DNA of 64,000 bases from Linnemannia schmuckeri (Eukaryota; Mortierellomycota; Mortierellomycetes; Mortierellales; Mortierellaceae): contig JANATG010000019.1 in assembly GCA_029449235.1 (NCBI GenBank), positions 372,001-436,000 of the forward strand, in the 5' to 3' direction. Both the position numbers and the translations under genes were made by a program. The notes below the pieces were generated by a model. That model searched no databases. It worked only from the letters and a program-made list of their open reading frames with translations, and was not told where the DNA came from. Shown piece by piece: positions 19,627-31,400 of this stretch. Every line of letters starts with the position of its first letter. Positions within the stretch are counted from its first letter, which is position 1.

Positions 19627-21218
19627 GCTAGCATGCAAGGGGGTTAGGCCGAAGTTGCTTGATTCTGCCTCTGCACGACGAGTAGCTGTTTGATCTCAAA
19701 AGCGACTCATTTTTCTTCTCAAAAAAGGTTGATGTTTTTATATTGTAGCAACTAATAATGGCACAGGGTGACAAGATGGACGTGAAGGCGAGTGATGGAG
19801 AGAGGTGACAGGATGAATGGATGACGAGGGGTAGCAGGATGAATGGTGATGGCGATGGGTGGAAGGATGAATGGTTATGGCAAGGATGGCAAGGTGGATG
19901 GAGATGAAAGAAATGGGTGAAGAGACAAGACAATAATGGCGCATCTTGACCGTTAAGTCATGGCCATGACCCTTCAGTTAGGGGACCCATGAAATCTTCT
20001 TTTGCCAATGTTGCACAAGCAAACGGGCCTGCATACCTCTTAACAACTTGCCATTAGGGGAGAACGCGGTTACGCCGCGGCTATTGGGATTATTTATTAG
20101 TAAAAGAAACTGCTTCGCCATGAATGCTGATAGAGTTTTTCGGCTGCAACATAGGCGATGGAAAATTTTCCTTCTTTTCCTCATCTAACAGGAATGAGTC
20201 CACTGTCAACGATCAGCTTTTTGAGGGTGAGAAAAGTGGCTGGCAAAGGCGTTGCCATAGTCAATCACCTTCCCTCTAACTTACCTCGAGGAAAACCATG
20301 ATTAAAAGAGGCCTCGGCTATTTTTTTTTGGTACTGAGAGTAGATAAAACACCCATAGTGGGGACAACTTGCGATAACAAAAAAAGGAAGATTAAACAGG
20401 TTCGAAGTTAGCGATGTGTTGAAACGACCCTGGGGAGAATTAGAGTGGTGAGGAAATGGACGATCGGAAATGCGATCCACATTCATTTTTTTTTTGAGTA
20501 TTCAAAAGTCCGCCTGCGAAGGCGTTTCGATTTTTATTTTATTTTTTGGTCGTTGGTGAAAGATGAGGTGGTAGCATGAAGACAACAGATCTTTCACGAA
20601 CTAATCATTCCCCTGGTAAAATTGTCCACGCTCATCGTTTTCATAATGCAACACCTTGATATCCCTATTCTCATTAATGAACACATGCCTATGCCCACTC
20701 GGATCACAATTGTGGGCCCTTCACCAGTGAGCTTGAAAAGGCACAGTGATCACAACGTCTAGCTGGGTCGCTGCATAAAGTAAGCTTTATTCAAGCTGCA
20801 TGCAGCGAAAGAGGAAAACAAAGGGAGTATTTGACCTGGTCGAGGATGGATGGATGAAAACAAAAAGAAAAAGGTCATTCATGTCCAAATCTCGAATTCA
20901 CTGAAACAATTAATCTAATGACTGTAGTAAGTTAAATACATTCCTTCTACCACCTTGAACCTTCTCTCCCTTGATCCAAACACTTGTCCTCTCTCCCTCT
21001 TCATCGTCCTTACACACACTTCCTCCACTGCCCGTTGTCTTGTTTTGAGAAAGGTTATTTTGCCTTGCCTAAGCCATGGTTCTCGACAGTCTAGGTGCAT
21101 CACCATATCTCCGTCGGATATACTCCTTCAACTGGTGAATATCCTTATCCATTTGCTTCTCTGAAAGCAAAGGCGGCAACCATACGTTTAATGATATCTA
21201 GTATGATGTGTATGCTTT
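19627..21218. other. Intergenic, minisatellite and no gene seen
   Basis: 19775-19920 is a degenerate minisatellite with three copies of GGATGAATGG at 19811, 19837 and 19865, spaced 26-28 bp. The rest to 21218 has only short unsupported frames; the part from 20900 probably includes the 3' flank of the next minus-strand gene. Confidence 0.45.
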
Positions 21219-21593
21219 TTACTTCTCCTTCTTCTCTGCCTGCGCCTTCATCGCCGCCTCTCCAAGCTCCTTCTCGTCTTCCTCCAGATCCCTCCGCTTG
21301 AGCTCCGCCTGCCAAGCATCCCAATAAGTATCAGAGACAGTGAATAGGATCAACTTGTTGCTCTTGGTCTGGACACGGATGGGCGAGGACTTGCGTAGAC
21401 TGTGCATAAACATACGTTCCTTGAAGATCATCAGAGTCTCGTTAAGGATCGTTAGGGCCTCCGTCTCCTCCTCAGGGCTGATCTCGGTCTCGTCGCCCAT
21501 ATACCAGATCCGGTCGCAGCTCAGTTGGAATTCACCAATCTGCTTGATGTATGTTCGACGTTCGTACTCGGATTTTAAGAGACAGCTGGCCAT
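21219..21593 (-). CDS. Small hypothetical protein, 124 residues
   Basis: Single exon starting MASCLLKSEYERRTYIKQIG. Charged, largely helical composition, with an acidic stretch (DETEISPEEETEALTILNET), a basic block (LRKSSPIRVQTKSNK) and a Lys/Glu-rich C-terminal helix (AELKRRDLEEDEKELGEAAM). No signal peptide or membrane segment. An ATATATAT motif about 110 bp upstream could act as the TATA element. The regular codon usage and non-repetitive sequence suggest a real gene, but I do not recognise it. A soluble intracellular protein is the most that can be inferred. Confidence 0.6.
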   Translation of the reverse strand: MASCLLKSEYERRTYIKQIGEFQLSCDRIWYMGDETEISPEEETEALTILNETLMIFKERMFMHSLRKSSPIRVQTKSNKLILFTVSDTYWDAWQAELKRRDLEEDEKELGEAAMKAQAEKKEK

Positions 21594-23496
21594 GGTTTAC
21601 TTTTTCTTGGTGGGTGGTGAATATTTGGTGAAAAGAAGAAAGAAGGAAAGAAGCGATAAAGAAAGGAAAGAAGAAAGGAAGAAAGCAAGCGAGGAAGGAA
21701 ATATATATCAAACAAATAAAGGTGAAAATAATAATGTGTGGGCTGAGGCTTGTGAGTTGCGTTTGTAATCTCACTGAGGACCTATGATTTCTGAGCAGGT
21801 ACCCCAATTCCTCCCCCCCAGGCGAGGTTAAAGGTGAAGTATGAATGCATGTGTGTGCAGGGACGGATGCTACTGGTTCTCCTAAAAGAGGGGTGGGTGA
21901 CCTTGAGAGTAACGCATATTTCCAATTGGGTGGTCGAGTATGGTTGTATAACATCGTCTCCTACCTCTCTGTAACTTCATACAATCACATGCAACGTCTC
22001 ATGCCGTCTCTTCCACTGCAACTGTTTCGGGAAGGAGTTCAGACTAATTGCCCCCCTCCCCTTCTTTCATCCTCGTCTTTCTGTGTTCGCCACAAAATCA
22101 CGCAACTTCATCACCTGGCCCTCTTCATCCCGCGCCTTCTCTGTGTTCACATGAATTCAGTTCATCCATGCCTGTCCAGCTCACCATCTCCTTCCTTTCT
22201 TGAATCTTGATTCTGGTTCTGATTCAGAGCCCCGTTTCAATGCCGATTTCCAGAGGGAATGAGAGGATTGAGAGTTTTCATCAGTGGGCATCATTGCTTG
22301 CAAGTGTAAAAAATATCGATGATTGGTAAATTAAACCTAGATTTGCCCAACACCTTTGCGACGGCTTCTGGCTTTTGCGCCAAAAGTTCTTTTTTTCGTT
22401 CCCACGCCCAATTACACATACTCTTTGCCCTCCCACATCCAGTCAGAGATCGCTCACGAGTAGTTCGTTGTGGGAATGTACGATGTAAGGGAATTGGAAA
22501 ACTGAATGATCTAATCAGTCCTACTTTTGTACGCTCATTTTTTCCCATTTGGGCTCCTTTCCCACTGGGAGACGGCATTGAACACAGCTGCAGTTTTGTT
22601 CCATGATAAAATGCACACGGTTTTTATTAGCTGAGAGAGCCCGCTGAATCGCTCGTTTGTTTGGATATTCTTTTTTCCCCCCCTAGACTTCGTTCCTCAT
22701 TCTGCAGATATGGACCCTATCAGCAACCAAACTACCACACTCCGTGTTGTGACAATTTGAGTACTATTCGTCCAAATACTATATTTAAGGAGTATGGTGC
22801 GCTGTGGGAAGAGACAACCGAAGCAAGAAATGGTCTGGAAAAAGGAATCTCTTCTAAATTTTATGGTTTGTTACAAGATTTCTTTTAGCCAGTAAAAATC
22901 GAGGACACTTCAAGAAACTGGTACACAGAAGAAAGAGAAAGGCTGTTGCTTTCCACCTCTTTGTGCTCTCCACCTAATCATGCGACAACGGTTCGATAAG
23001 GCTTACTAGCATCAAGTTCACATGGATCCATCCATTCACACTTTATGCCCTATCCTTATCAAGTGAAAAAGAGACATGCGCTCTTGTCCATTGCTCCTTT
23101 TACGTCCCCGGATAGTCCATCCGAGCTATCCAAATCCTCCAAATCGCAATCTGGGCAAACAACTGGTAGCGTTAACGCTTTTTTTTCGGCTCACACACCG
23201 CGTTCCTTCTTTTTTTGCTCACACACGATGCCCCTTCACCCTAGTTAGTTTCTCAGTTCACAACTCATAGCTTCATTAAAACACGTAATTCCACCAGCCC
23301 TAGTTTGACCTTGCTACATAGTAGTTGATGGGTGATTTGTAAGCAAAGAAGGATCTCGAATGTTAGTGGCGTTGAAATAAAACTGAAGTGTAACAGTCGA
23401 TGTCATTTCAAAGTAAAGCTCTGACAACGATGTTTTAGCCATGCGGACTTACCGTGCGCCTCGCATTGACTTTTAAATTATTATTTTTTTGAACAC
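21594..23496. other. Intergenic, no gene recognised
   Basis: Purine-rich GAAAG repeats directly upstream of the hypothetical gene (21630-21700), then about 1.7 kb with only short unsupported frames. Nothing further could be supported before the 5S relic. Confidence 0.4.
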
Positions 23497-23613
23497 AACC
23501 ACAACACATAGTATTCCCATGTAGTCCCCCACCATAGTACTGACTATGCCGTCGACTGTTTAACTACACAGATCGGACGGGATGCGGTGGGTTTAATTGT
23601 GTATAGCAGTAGC
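23497..23613 (-). rRNA. 5S rRNA gene relic
   Basis: The minus strand reads CACCGCATCCCGTCCGATCT, GTGTAGTTAAACAG, AGTCAGTACTATGGTGGGGG, ACTACATGGGAATAC and TGTTGTGGTT, in the order and spacing of fungal 5S rRNA (about 117 nt). The internal control region is close to consensus, with one C-to-T change in GTGGGGGACYACATGGGAAT. The 5' third (GCTACTGCTATACACAATTA) departs from 5S and pairs poorly with the 3' end, and no T-run follows as a Pol III terminator (A-rich DNA instead). A decayed, dispersed 5S copy is the likeliest reading. Confidence 0.78.
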
Positions 23614-24211
23614 TTTGACTCTTAAAAAAAGTTAACCTTGCGCTTTTTTTTCTAGTGTGTGCGAAGGGAACTCAAAGTCATGCCCAGAGGTTAAATTCAA
23701 AAGGAGGAGCAGACGAAGGCATCCCGGCCTTGTTAGGAAGGAGGAGGTTGTCATTAATGAAGAGGATGGGAAGAGCCCTTTCATTCGTATCTAGTTTTAT
23801 TTTCTTCGATTGAAGTTGTGAGGAGTAGCGGCAACTGTTGCGCAGAGCCAGGCTGTGAACCGGATGCGACTGGTGGATGGCTCTTGGAAGAGTTTGATAT
23901 GTAGTCCCTTTCACTATTAAATGTCTCCTTGGGCTTTTACTGGAGAAATAAAATTACGTACAAAAAAAAATAGGTTCAAAAGGGAAGCCGAGAGATGGAG
24001 CCCTTCGATCCTTCACAAAGAATAATTGTTGCTTATGGCAAGATTAGAGGCAATAATTCAGCAAACAATGTGCATTGGCGAGGGCATAAGCGTAGCAGCT
24101 GATAAAAGTTAATTCTTGAGAGGATTAGTCATGCCATGTGGAAAAGATGATATAAACTATGTTTTAATATTACTATTGTACAGTGCATATAGTCTATGAA
24201 AAGAGGAAGAT
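23614..24211. other. Intergenic, nothing supported
   Basis: A short minus-strand frame at 23678-23914 has no recognisable features. The remainder is the 3' flank of the decayed cysteine-rich gene. Confidence 0.4.
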
Positions 24212-24654
24212 CTACAGAAGGGCACCTGCAACAACCAAAACCGCAACACCAGCGGTAGCAACACTAGTATTCGACGATGCACAAAAACCGGTTGTAACCA
24301 GCGCTGGTAGCAGTAACGTTATCGTACATGCCGGGCTATGAGACGTCCTCGAGACGATGATCTGAACCAAAGAATGCGCCGTTTCGGCGATGTACTTGTT
24401 AGACTTGACACAAGAGTCGGCCCAAGCCTTGTTAGCACTCAAGTTGCATCAGTAGGTCTTTTGCTGATCTGCGGGACCAGCAGTAGGGTAAACCTCGGTG
24501 TTCTCGAGGCTCTTGCAGGCGGGGAAGGCGGTAATAGCGGCCTTGTCCACACAGGTAGCGCAGACAGCTATGTCGGCGGGGTAGTGGACGTCGTCTGGAT
24601 CGAGACTAAGAGGATAACTGTGGAGGCGGTGGTGATGAAGCTAGCAATACGCAT
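24212..24654 (-). pseudogene. Decayed member of the small cysteine-rich protein cluster
   Basis: Minus strand, starting MRIASFITTASTVILLVSIQ, a signal peptide like those of its two neighbours. A frameshift after STTPPT is followed in another frame by VCATCVDKAAITAFPACKSL, matching the CxxC and FPACK block of the paralogues. The conserved CWCGL segment is destroyed, reading TY-stop-CNLSANKAWADSC (TGG to TGA plus Cys to Tyr). A second frameshift follows, and the C-terminal GPI-type tail (AGVAVLVVAGALL) survives in yet another frame. At least two frameshifts and one nonsense codon, so it is not functional. Confidence 0.85.
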
Positions 24655-25323
24655 TGTTTCGATGCAGAGACAGGATATGATTGGGTAAGATGAAAATGAA
24701 AAGTGGTTGTTATTGTTGTAGTGGTGGTGAAAGTGAAGGGGATGAGGATTTGAATTAATGGGATAAAGAGATGACACCTCGGTATTTTATGTGATTTTCT
24801 TTGCCCTCACACAAGGAGGTGATACAAAGTGGTACAGTACCTGCCAGTCATCAAGATTACAGCTCTGGGGGCGCCTTTTTATCTGTCTTGAAGGTTTTCG
24901 TTGCTCTCAATCTTCCCTTGGCACAACAAACAACGCCTCCGACACCAAATAGGTGCAGCATGTCCCAGCTGGAATTCATTCGGGGCTGGGATCAAAAAAA
25001 ATCAAAATGACCTGAAAATGCTCTCTTCGGTCGAAACTCTTTTATTCAACTCTAAAATCTGACTCTGCCTTTTCCTCACTGCTTTCTTTTTATTTTTACC
25101 AGATTTTTCCTCTCTCACCCTCCAACAAACACGTCTCACTTTTGTGTCACTTTGAACATGTACGACACGTTGGACATTACACTGCAATAGAGATGCTTCT
25201 CGATACCAAATATGAATAGCATTGTAATGACGGTTGGGACAAATAAAATTAGGCACTTTTTGTTGCATGTTTGCTGTGGCATGATGAGTGAGTATATGGT
25301 ATAGAAAAGAAAGAAATAAAGAT
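24655..25323. other. Spacer between cluster members
   Basis: Promoter side of the decayed copy and 3' flank of the next paralogue. No further gene seen. Confidence 0.4.
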
Positions 25324-25770
25324 CTACAGAAGGGCGCCAGCAATAGCGACAGCAGCACCAGCAGCAGCAATAACCTTAGCCGAGCTTGATCTACAGAACC
25401 GGGCACCATCAGTAGCGCTGGTGGAAGCAGACAAGTTATCACAGGTACCAGGCTTGGAAACAAGGTTTCCATACACCTCCGAGAAGCCCTTGATCGCTTC
25501 AGCGGGACACTTATCGGCTCTGACACACTCATTAGTCCAGGTCTTGTTGGTAGCCAGACCGCACCAGCAGGCCCGCTGCTTATCGGTGGGGGCGGCAGGG
25601 TTGACTCCCTTGGCGTTCTCGAGGCCCTTACAGGCGGGGACAGCGGCGATTCCGGCGCTGGTTATGCAAGCATTGCAGGCGGCCACGGTGGCGGGGTCGG
25701 TCGTTGTCTGGCTAGAGACGACGGAGAGGATGGCCATGGCGGCAGCGGCAGTGATGGTAGAGGAACGCAT
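25324..25770 (-). CDS. Small secreted cysteine-rich protein, probable GPI anchor (copy A)
   Basis: Single exon, 148 residues. Signal peptide (MRSSTITAAAAMAILSVVSS), a ~100-residue domain with nine cysteines (CNACITSAGIAAVPACKGLE, RACWCGLATNKTW, ECVRADKCPAE, PGTCDN, RFC), then a Ser-rich stretch and a C-terminal hydrophobic tail (AKVIAAAGAAVAIAGALL), the usual layout of a GPI-anchored surface protein. The cysteine pattern recalls CFEM-type fungal surface domains but lacks their typical spacing and is not claimed as CFEM. TATAAA on the minus strand at 25881-25886, about 110 bp upstream. Paralogue of the genes at 26822 and 24212. Confidence 0.8.
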   Translation of the reverse strand: MRSSTITAAAAMAILSVVSSQTTTDPATVAACNACITSAGIAAVPACKGLENAKGVNPAAPTDKQRACWCGLATNKTWTNECVRADKCPAEAIKGFSEVYGNLVSKPGTCDNLSASTSATDGARFCRSSSAKVIAAAGAAVAIAGALL

Positions 25771-26821
25771 GTTGGTGTGTGTATTTGTGTTTGTAGATGG
25801 AAGAGAAGTGAGAAAGGGCTGCTGTTGTTGAGTTTGGTGTTTGGAAGAGTGGCGGAAAAAGACAAAAACGATCTTTGTTATTTATATAGTTTTTTTTATA
25901 ATTGTTGTTTGCAGTTAAGAAATCAACAGCAGATTGCTCCCGTCAACCATGCTGCATGTACTCCCACGCACCTCACCTACTCCCATGCCGTCTTCTCCTT
26001 TCGATGCTCTCAAATTCCACAGAAAACAAAACGCCTCCTCACCATGGTATCTTTCACGAGAAAATAAGAAAGGTGTAATTGGACACCTTAGACATCGCAT
26101 GCCCTGCAATTGAGATTGAAAAGAATAGCTCTCGCAGAAAATTTCCAACTTTACTGCCACTACCAGTCGAAACTTTTCTTTTTTAAAAAAAGTAAAGTTT
26201 CGGTATTTTCTTCCGGTTTCCCTCATAGTATATAGTGGTTTCTTGTAACCAAGCTTCTTCTTTACCAGCCTTCGCCAGCGCCACCAAGGAAGAGTAAGAT
26301 ATCATGCTTTTTCACGTAAGGTGTTCTCCAATGACGACAGGAGAAAAAACCCTTTCGTGCTCAGTATATACGGGTATCGTCAAGTAAAGACAAAATGGGG
26401 AGCGATGTGATTGAAAGCCGAGAATCACTTTTTTCAAAGGAAAAAGAATTATCTGTGTTCAGCGCTTTGACTATTCAAGAGGCTGAGAGTCGATTGCTCA
26501 TAAAAGTTAACGACAGCCCAGCCGGAACATGTTTGGAGGAAGGGAGGGCATGGGAAGGGGTGCGTAGAAACAGGGAGGAAGAAAAAATGGACAAGACGAT
26601 GCATGTACCACACTAGGCGATAGTTCACGGAAGCTTTTGTGTGGATAACAAATCGTTTAGGAACAAGATGCGTTTAGGGGAAACAAAAGAATTGACACCA
26701 GGTTATCAACGAGTGATCATGGACATCGCACAGCCAAGATATGTGATATGGTTGAAAGAAAAGTTTTGCTGTTATTGTACAATATTTGGAAGATAGAAAG
26801 AGAAAATAATAGAAGCTAGAT
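25771..26821. other. Spacer between cluster members
   Basis: Contains the TATA box of copy A (25881-25886) and otherwise only short unsupported frames. Confidence 0.4.
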
Positions 26822-27235
26822 CTATAGAAGGGCGCCAACGACAGCCATGGCGGCTCCAGCAGCGGCAACCTTAGCCGAGTTCAATCCACAGAACCCATTA
26901 CCAGCGCTGGTACCAGAGACGTTATCACAGGTAACCTGGGCGGCACCAGCGTTGATCATCGACACCAACATCTCCTTCGACTCGGCGGAGCACTTGTCGG
27001 CACCAACACAGCCATCGGCCCAGTTCTTGTTGGACTTAAGGCCACACCAGCAGATCTTCTGCTTGTCGGTAGGGGTGGAGCCAGTGGCCTTCTCGTTCTC
27101 GACACCCTTGCAAGCAGGGACGGCGGAGATTCCGGCGTTGGTTATGCAGGTACTGCAGGCATTGCTGGGCATCGTCTGGGCAGAGACGGAGAGGACGACC
27201 ATGGCGGAGGCGGCGATGATGGTAGAGAAACGCAT
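26822..27235 (-). CDS. Small secreted cysteine-rich protein, probable GPI anchor (copy B)
   Basis: Single exon, 137 residues. Signal peptide MRFSTIIAASAMVVLSVSA, nine cysteines in the same order as copy A (CSTCITNAGISAVPACKGVE, KICWCGLKSNKNW, GCVGADKCSAE, VTCDN, GFC), and C-terminal tail AKVAAAGAAMAVVGALL with small residues upstream suitable for GPI attachment. TATAAATA on the minus strand near 27337-27345, about 105 bp upstream, matching copy A. All three members are in the same orientation with about 1.1-1.5 kb repeat spacing, so they arose by tandem duplication. Function unknown; cell-surface location inferred. Confidence 0.8.
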   Translation of the reverse strand: MRFSTIIAASAMVVLSVSAQTMPSNACSTCITNAGISAVPACKGVENEKATGSTPTDKQKICWCGLKSNKNWADGCVGADKCSAESKEMLVSMINAGAAQVTCDNVSGTSAGNGFCGLNSAKVAAAGAAMAVVGALL

Positions 27236-28412
27236 GTTGGATGTGGTTGTTTGTGTGTGGATGTTGGGAGGGAGAAAGTGCTTGTTGTGGTTGTGGTTGA
27301 GAATGAAGAGAATGGAGGAAAAAGGAGGGATGCTCTGTATTTATACCCTTTCTCAACCGTCTCTCTCTCTATCTCTCGCTCTCTCTCTTTCCTCCTTATT
27401 TTGACTATTGCTGTTCACTAACTAAGCGAGGAGCCCAGCTGAGTTCATTGCTTGGAGGCGCAAGTTTTTTTCTTTCTCACTTTTCTGTTTTGTCGGTGCT
27501 CTCAAGTGCCCTAATCAAAGCCTCCAACAATTATTGGTTACTTGCGCGGCACAGACGGACGAAAAGAAAGATACATTAGCCTGGGTTTCATCACATAGGT
27601 GGTGGAGGGTGCTTTTCCTGCAGGGTGATTATTCATGGAGGCTATGATAAAAAAAAAGATTTTTTAGATGCTCACAGCTCGGTCGAAACCTTTTTTTTCT
27701 TTTTTCTAAAATAAGGTTCCGCCGCACTTGCCATTTGATTACGTCGGACCCCCTTTCTGTAGCTTCCTTTTTTACCCAGGTTTCTCCCTGCATTCCCATT
27801 CTACAGACATACTAGACCTCACCTTTGCGCTTCCAAGAAGGTCATAGGTACTATCCAATGTCTACTCTACTGGTGTCCATCATGCCAGATACCGAGAACA
27901 GACCCAAAGAACCACCATAACGATTGAGGTGCGGTTTTGGTGGCAAAAAAAAAATCAATTTAGCGGATGTCAAAAAAACATTTCTGTCTTTTCTCGGCAC
28001 TAAATTAGGTTGAAGAGTCAATTGCTCACAAGAGTCGACACCTTGCTTTACCCTGCGTTTTCATTTGCCACTGGACCAAACCGACACAGGCACTGCTTTT
28101 TTCTTTTGAACACTCTTACATTATCCCGCCGTCTTTATTCCAATAGAAATGAGCGTATTTGCTTATTGGCACACAGGAAAAAAGAAAACGTAGAAATGAA
28201 TCGCTCTGTAGTTCATCTTAACCGAGACTTTTTTAAAATCTCGTTTTGCACAGCCAAGGAACACTTTCTCCTAGAAAGACACGTCTTTCCTAGAACACCA
28301 GAAGAGACATTCATTACGAACATAGCCCAGACATATAGAATGCATACTTCATTCTTCAAAAGGTACTCATATTCTAAATATATCAACCCAACCAACAAAC
28401 AACCTTCCTTAC
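27236..28412. other. Intergenic, nothing supported
   Basis: Promoter of copy B and 3' flank of the ABC transporter gene. CT-rich (CTCT)n stretch at about 27360-27390. No gene seen. Confidence 0.4.
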
Positions 28413-31400
28413 TCAAAACTCTCCAGCTTGTTCAGCAAGCCCTCTAAACAGGCCCTCCTCCTTCCTCAACAATGCCTCCGGCTTCTCAAACTCCTTCACT
28501 CGCCCCTTTTCCAGCACCAAAATCTTATCAGAATCCATGACTGTCTTGATCCGATGCGCAATCGTCAACACCGTCCTATCTGCAAACTCCTTCCGGATTG
28601 TCTTTTGAATCAAATCATCCGTCTCCACATCCACAGCCGCCGTGGCTTCGTCAAGAACCAGGACTTTGGTCTTGCGGAGGAGGGCGCGCGCGAGACACAT
28701 GAGCGATCGTTGGCCGACTGAAAAGTTCTCACCACCCTGGGAGACTTCGTGGGATAGCCCGCCAGAGAGGGAGGAGACGTGGGACTTTAGGTGGGCGCGT
28801 TCAAGTGCGGTCCAAAGATCGGTGTCGGAGAGTTCTTGGAAGGGATCGAGGTTGTCGCGGATGGTTCCTGCAAAGAGGGTGGGGTCCTGGGGGATGATGG
28901 CCAAACGGCGACGGAGGTCGTTTAATCCAAGAGTTGAGATGTCGATACCATCAATCTCGATCGATCCACCATTGCGCCCAGAGGAGAAGAGTGCTCCGGC
29001 TCCCGAAGGTTCGAAAACCAAAGACTCGGATCCATGACCTTGAAGTTTCGCAGACGACAATACAGAGGAGGGATCACTAGCACGGGCCCAGAAACTATCA
29101 GCGGCCTCAATGATCCGGAACAACGCCAAAGTCAACGACGACTTGCCAGCTCCGGTCCTCCCCACAATCCCAACTTTCTCTGCAGGGCTCACCGAGAACG
29201 ACACATCCTTGATGACCAGATCCAACCCTTCACGGTACCTCGTTGAATAATTCTTGAAGACGACCTTACCCTGTTGAGGCCAGCTCTCGGGCAGATGAAC
29301 ACTAGTCTTGACAGGGGCCTCGGTCGGTTTGTGAGAGTACTCCAACACACGCTCGACAGAGATCAACAGGTTCTGGGTCTCGCAGATGGTCCGGACAAAG
29401 TAGTTGATGTAGCCCACAATACTGAGTGCATAACTCAAAGCCAATCCGACCATACTTGGATCCAACTTGTCAACATACAGGACTGCAAGTGCCGCCGCTG
29501 AGAAATTGACAACCCCGCCCAGGATCTCGACACGGACCTGGAGCCAGCGGTTAATGATGAGGAAGACATTCTGTCGGATGGTCGTTCGGTCGGTATGGGC
29601 CTCGTTCTGCGCCACAAACTGTTGCACCAGCCCCTTCATGACTCGGATGGTCGTCACTCCTGAAATGGTCTCACTGAAATGCTGATACAGCGGCGACTTT
29701 GAGATCGAAATAAGACGACGAAGACCATTAGCCGACCGGATATAATAATCCTGAACCTGGAAGAACAAGAACGCCAGAGGAGGGACGGCAACCAAAAAGA
29801 CCGGTGTCGCATACCCAATAATCAACAGCGTCCCCGTAATATGAAAGATGAAGCCAATCATATCATTATAGTTCTCAGGTAGCTGTGAATCAATAGCACC
29901 AACATCCGACGAGAACCGGTTGACGATGCGGCCCTGAGGGGTGGTATCAAAGAAGCTCATCGGCAGACGAAGGATCCGGGCGAGGAGGGCATCGTGAAGG
30001 GTGCGGGCGGCTTGGATACCACAGATGACTTGACTGACGTAGCTGACAAAGACATCGAGGATGACGTAGAAGAGGATCATGAAACCGTAGACGGTAAGGT
30101 AGTAGGATACATTTTGGGCTGGTGGGCCGCCTCGCTCTTCTTCTTCCGAGTCGCTAATCCAATGACGGAGCCAGAGGTTTGTGAGGATATGGGAGCCTAT
30201 TGATGTTGCGAATAGGGTTACACACAACAGCGCGTTCCTATACGTGCTACTCGCATCGATTCCAAAAAAAAAGAGCAAAGGAGAAGGAATGGTTAGCGGC
30301 AAAGCTAGGGTAAATAATGTCCCTTGTCAGTATCAGTGCATAACTGAACAAAAGAAAGACTACGTGCGACAACTTACACAGCCTTGATATAAGCAGCAGC
30401 GATGTTCCAGCCGACCTTGCCGTCCTCCATGGCCTCATCCGCAACCAGCTCACCAGACTTCTCTCTATCATCACCACCCTTCTTGTCACCATCTTCCTCC
30501 TCCTCAACAATAGTGTTCCTCTCGCTATCAACATTACCCTCCTCAGCCGCCGCCTCGATAGCCGTAGAATCGCGTTGGTGCCTAGTGTCCCTTTTAGCCT
30601 TCCTGGCCACCGAGAAGTCCTTGATCAATTGATAGAACGCGCCCCGAGAATCCATCAACTGTTGGTACCCACCAGTCTCGGAGACAGCTCCATCCTTCAA
30701 TAGCACAATTTGATCGACACTCTCCAAATGGTGAATCCCATGGGTCACCAACACACGTGTCTTATACTTCAACAATCCTTGGGGTCCAATCAAGTGCTGC
30801 CATAGATGTTGGTCAACATGGGCATCGACTGCACTCAGAGGATCGTCCAGCAAGTACACATCCGCATCCTGGTAGGCCGCACGAGCAAGCGAAACACGTT
30901 GCTTCTGTCCACCAGAAAGGTTGATACCGCGCTCTCCAATCTCGGTCTGGTCGCCGGCGGGAAGCATATCAAGGTCGGGACAGAGGCCACTGGCGGTCAC
31001 GATCCGGTCATAGAGGTCCTTGTCAAAGGGCTTGCCAAACAGGATATTATCCTTGACGGTCGCGTTGCATATCCAGGCTTGCTGAGGGACGTAAACAACA
31101 TCACCGTAGACCTTGACTACTCCTTGCTTCTTGTACATCTCGCCCATGATCGCGTTCAGCAAGGACGACTTTCCCTGACCGATGCGACCGACTATAGCTG
31201 TGAGAGATCCAGCAGCGATGTCAAGGTTGATGTTCGAGAGGACGGGTCGGTAGGGGGCATGGGAAGTGGTGGTCCTCGATCCAGAGAGCAGAGGCTGGCG
31301 CTCAGCATCCGCAGCAGAGAGCTCGGGAGTATCAGCATCGGTAGCATCTGTGGCGACAGGCTGCTCCTTCTCCCAGGCAAAGGTACCATCCTCAATCTCA

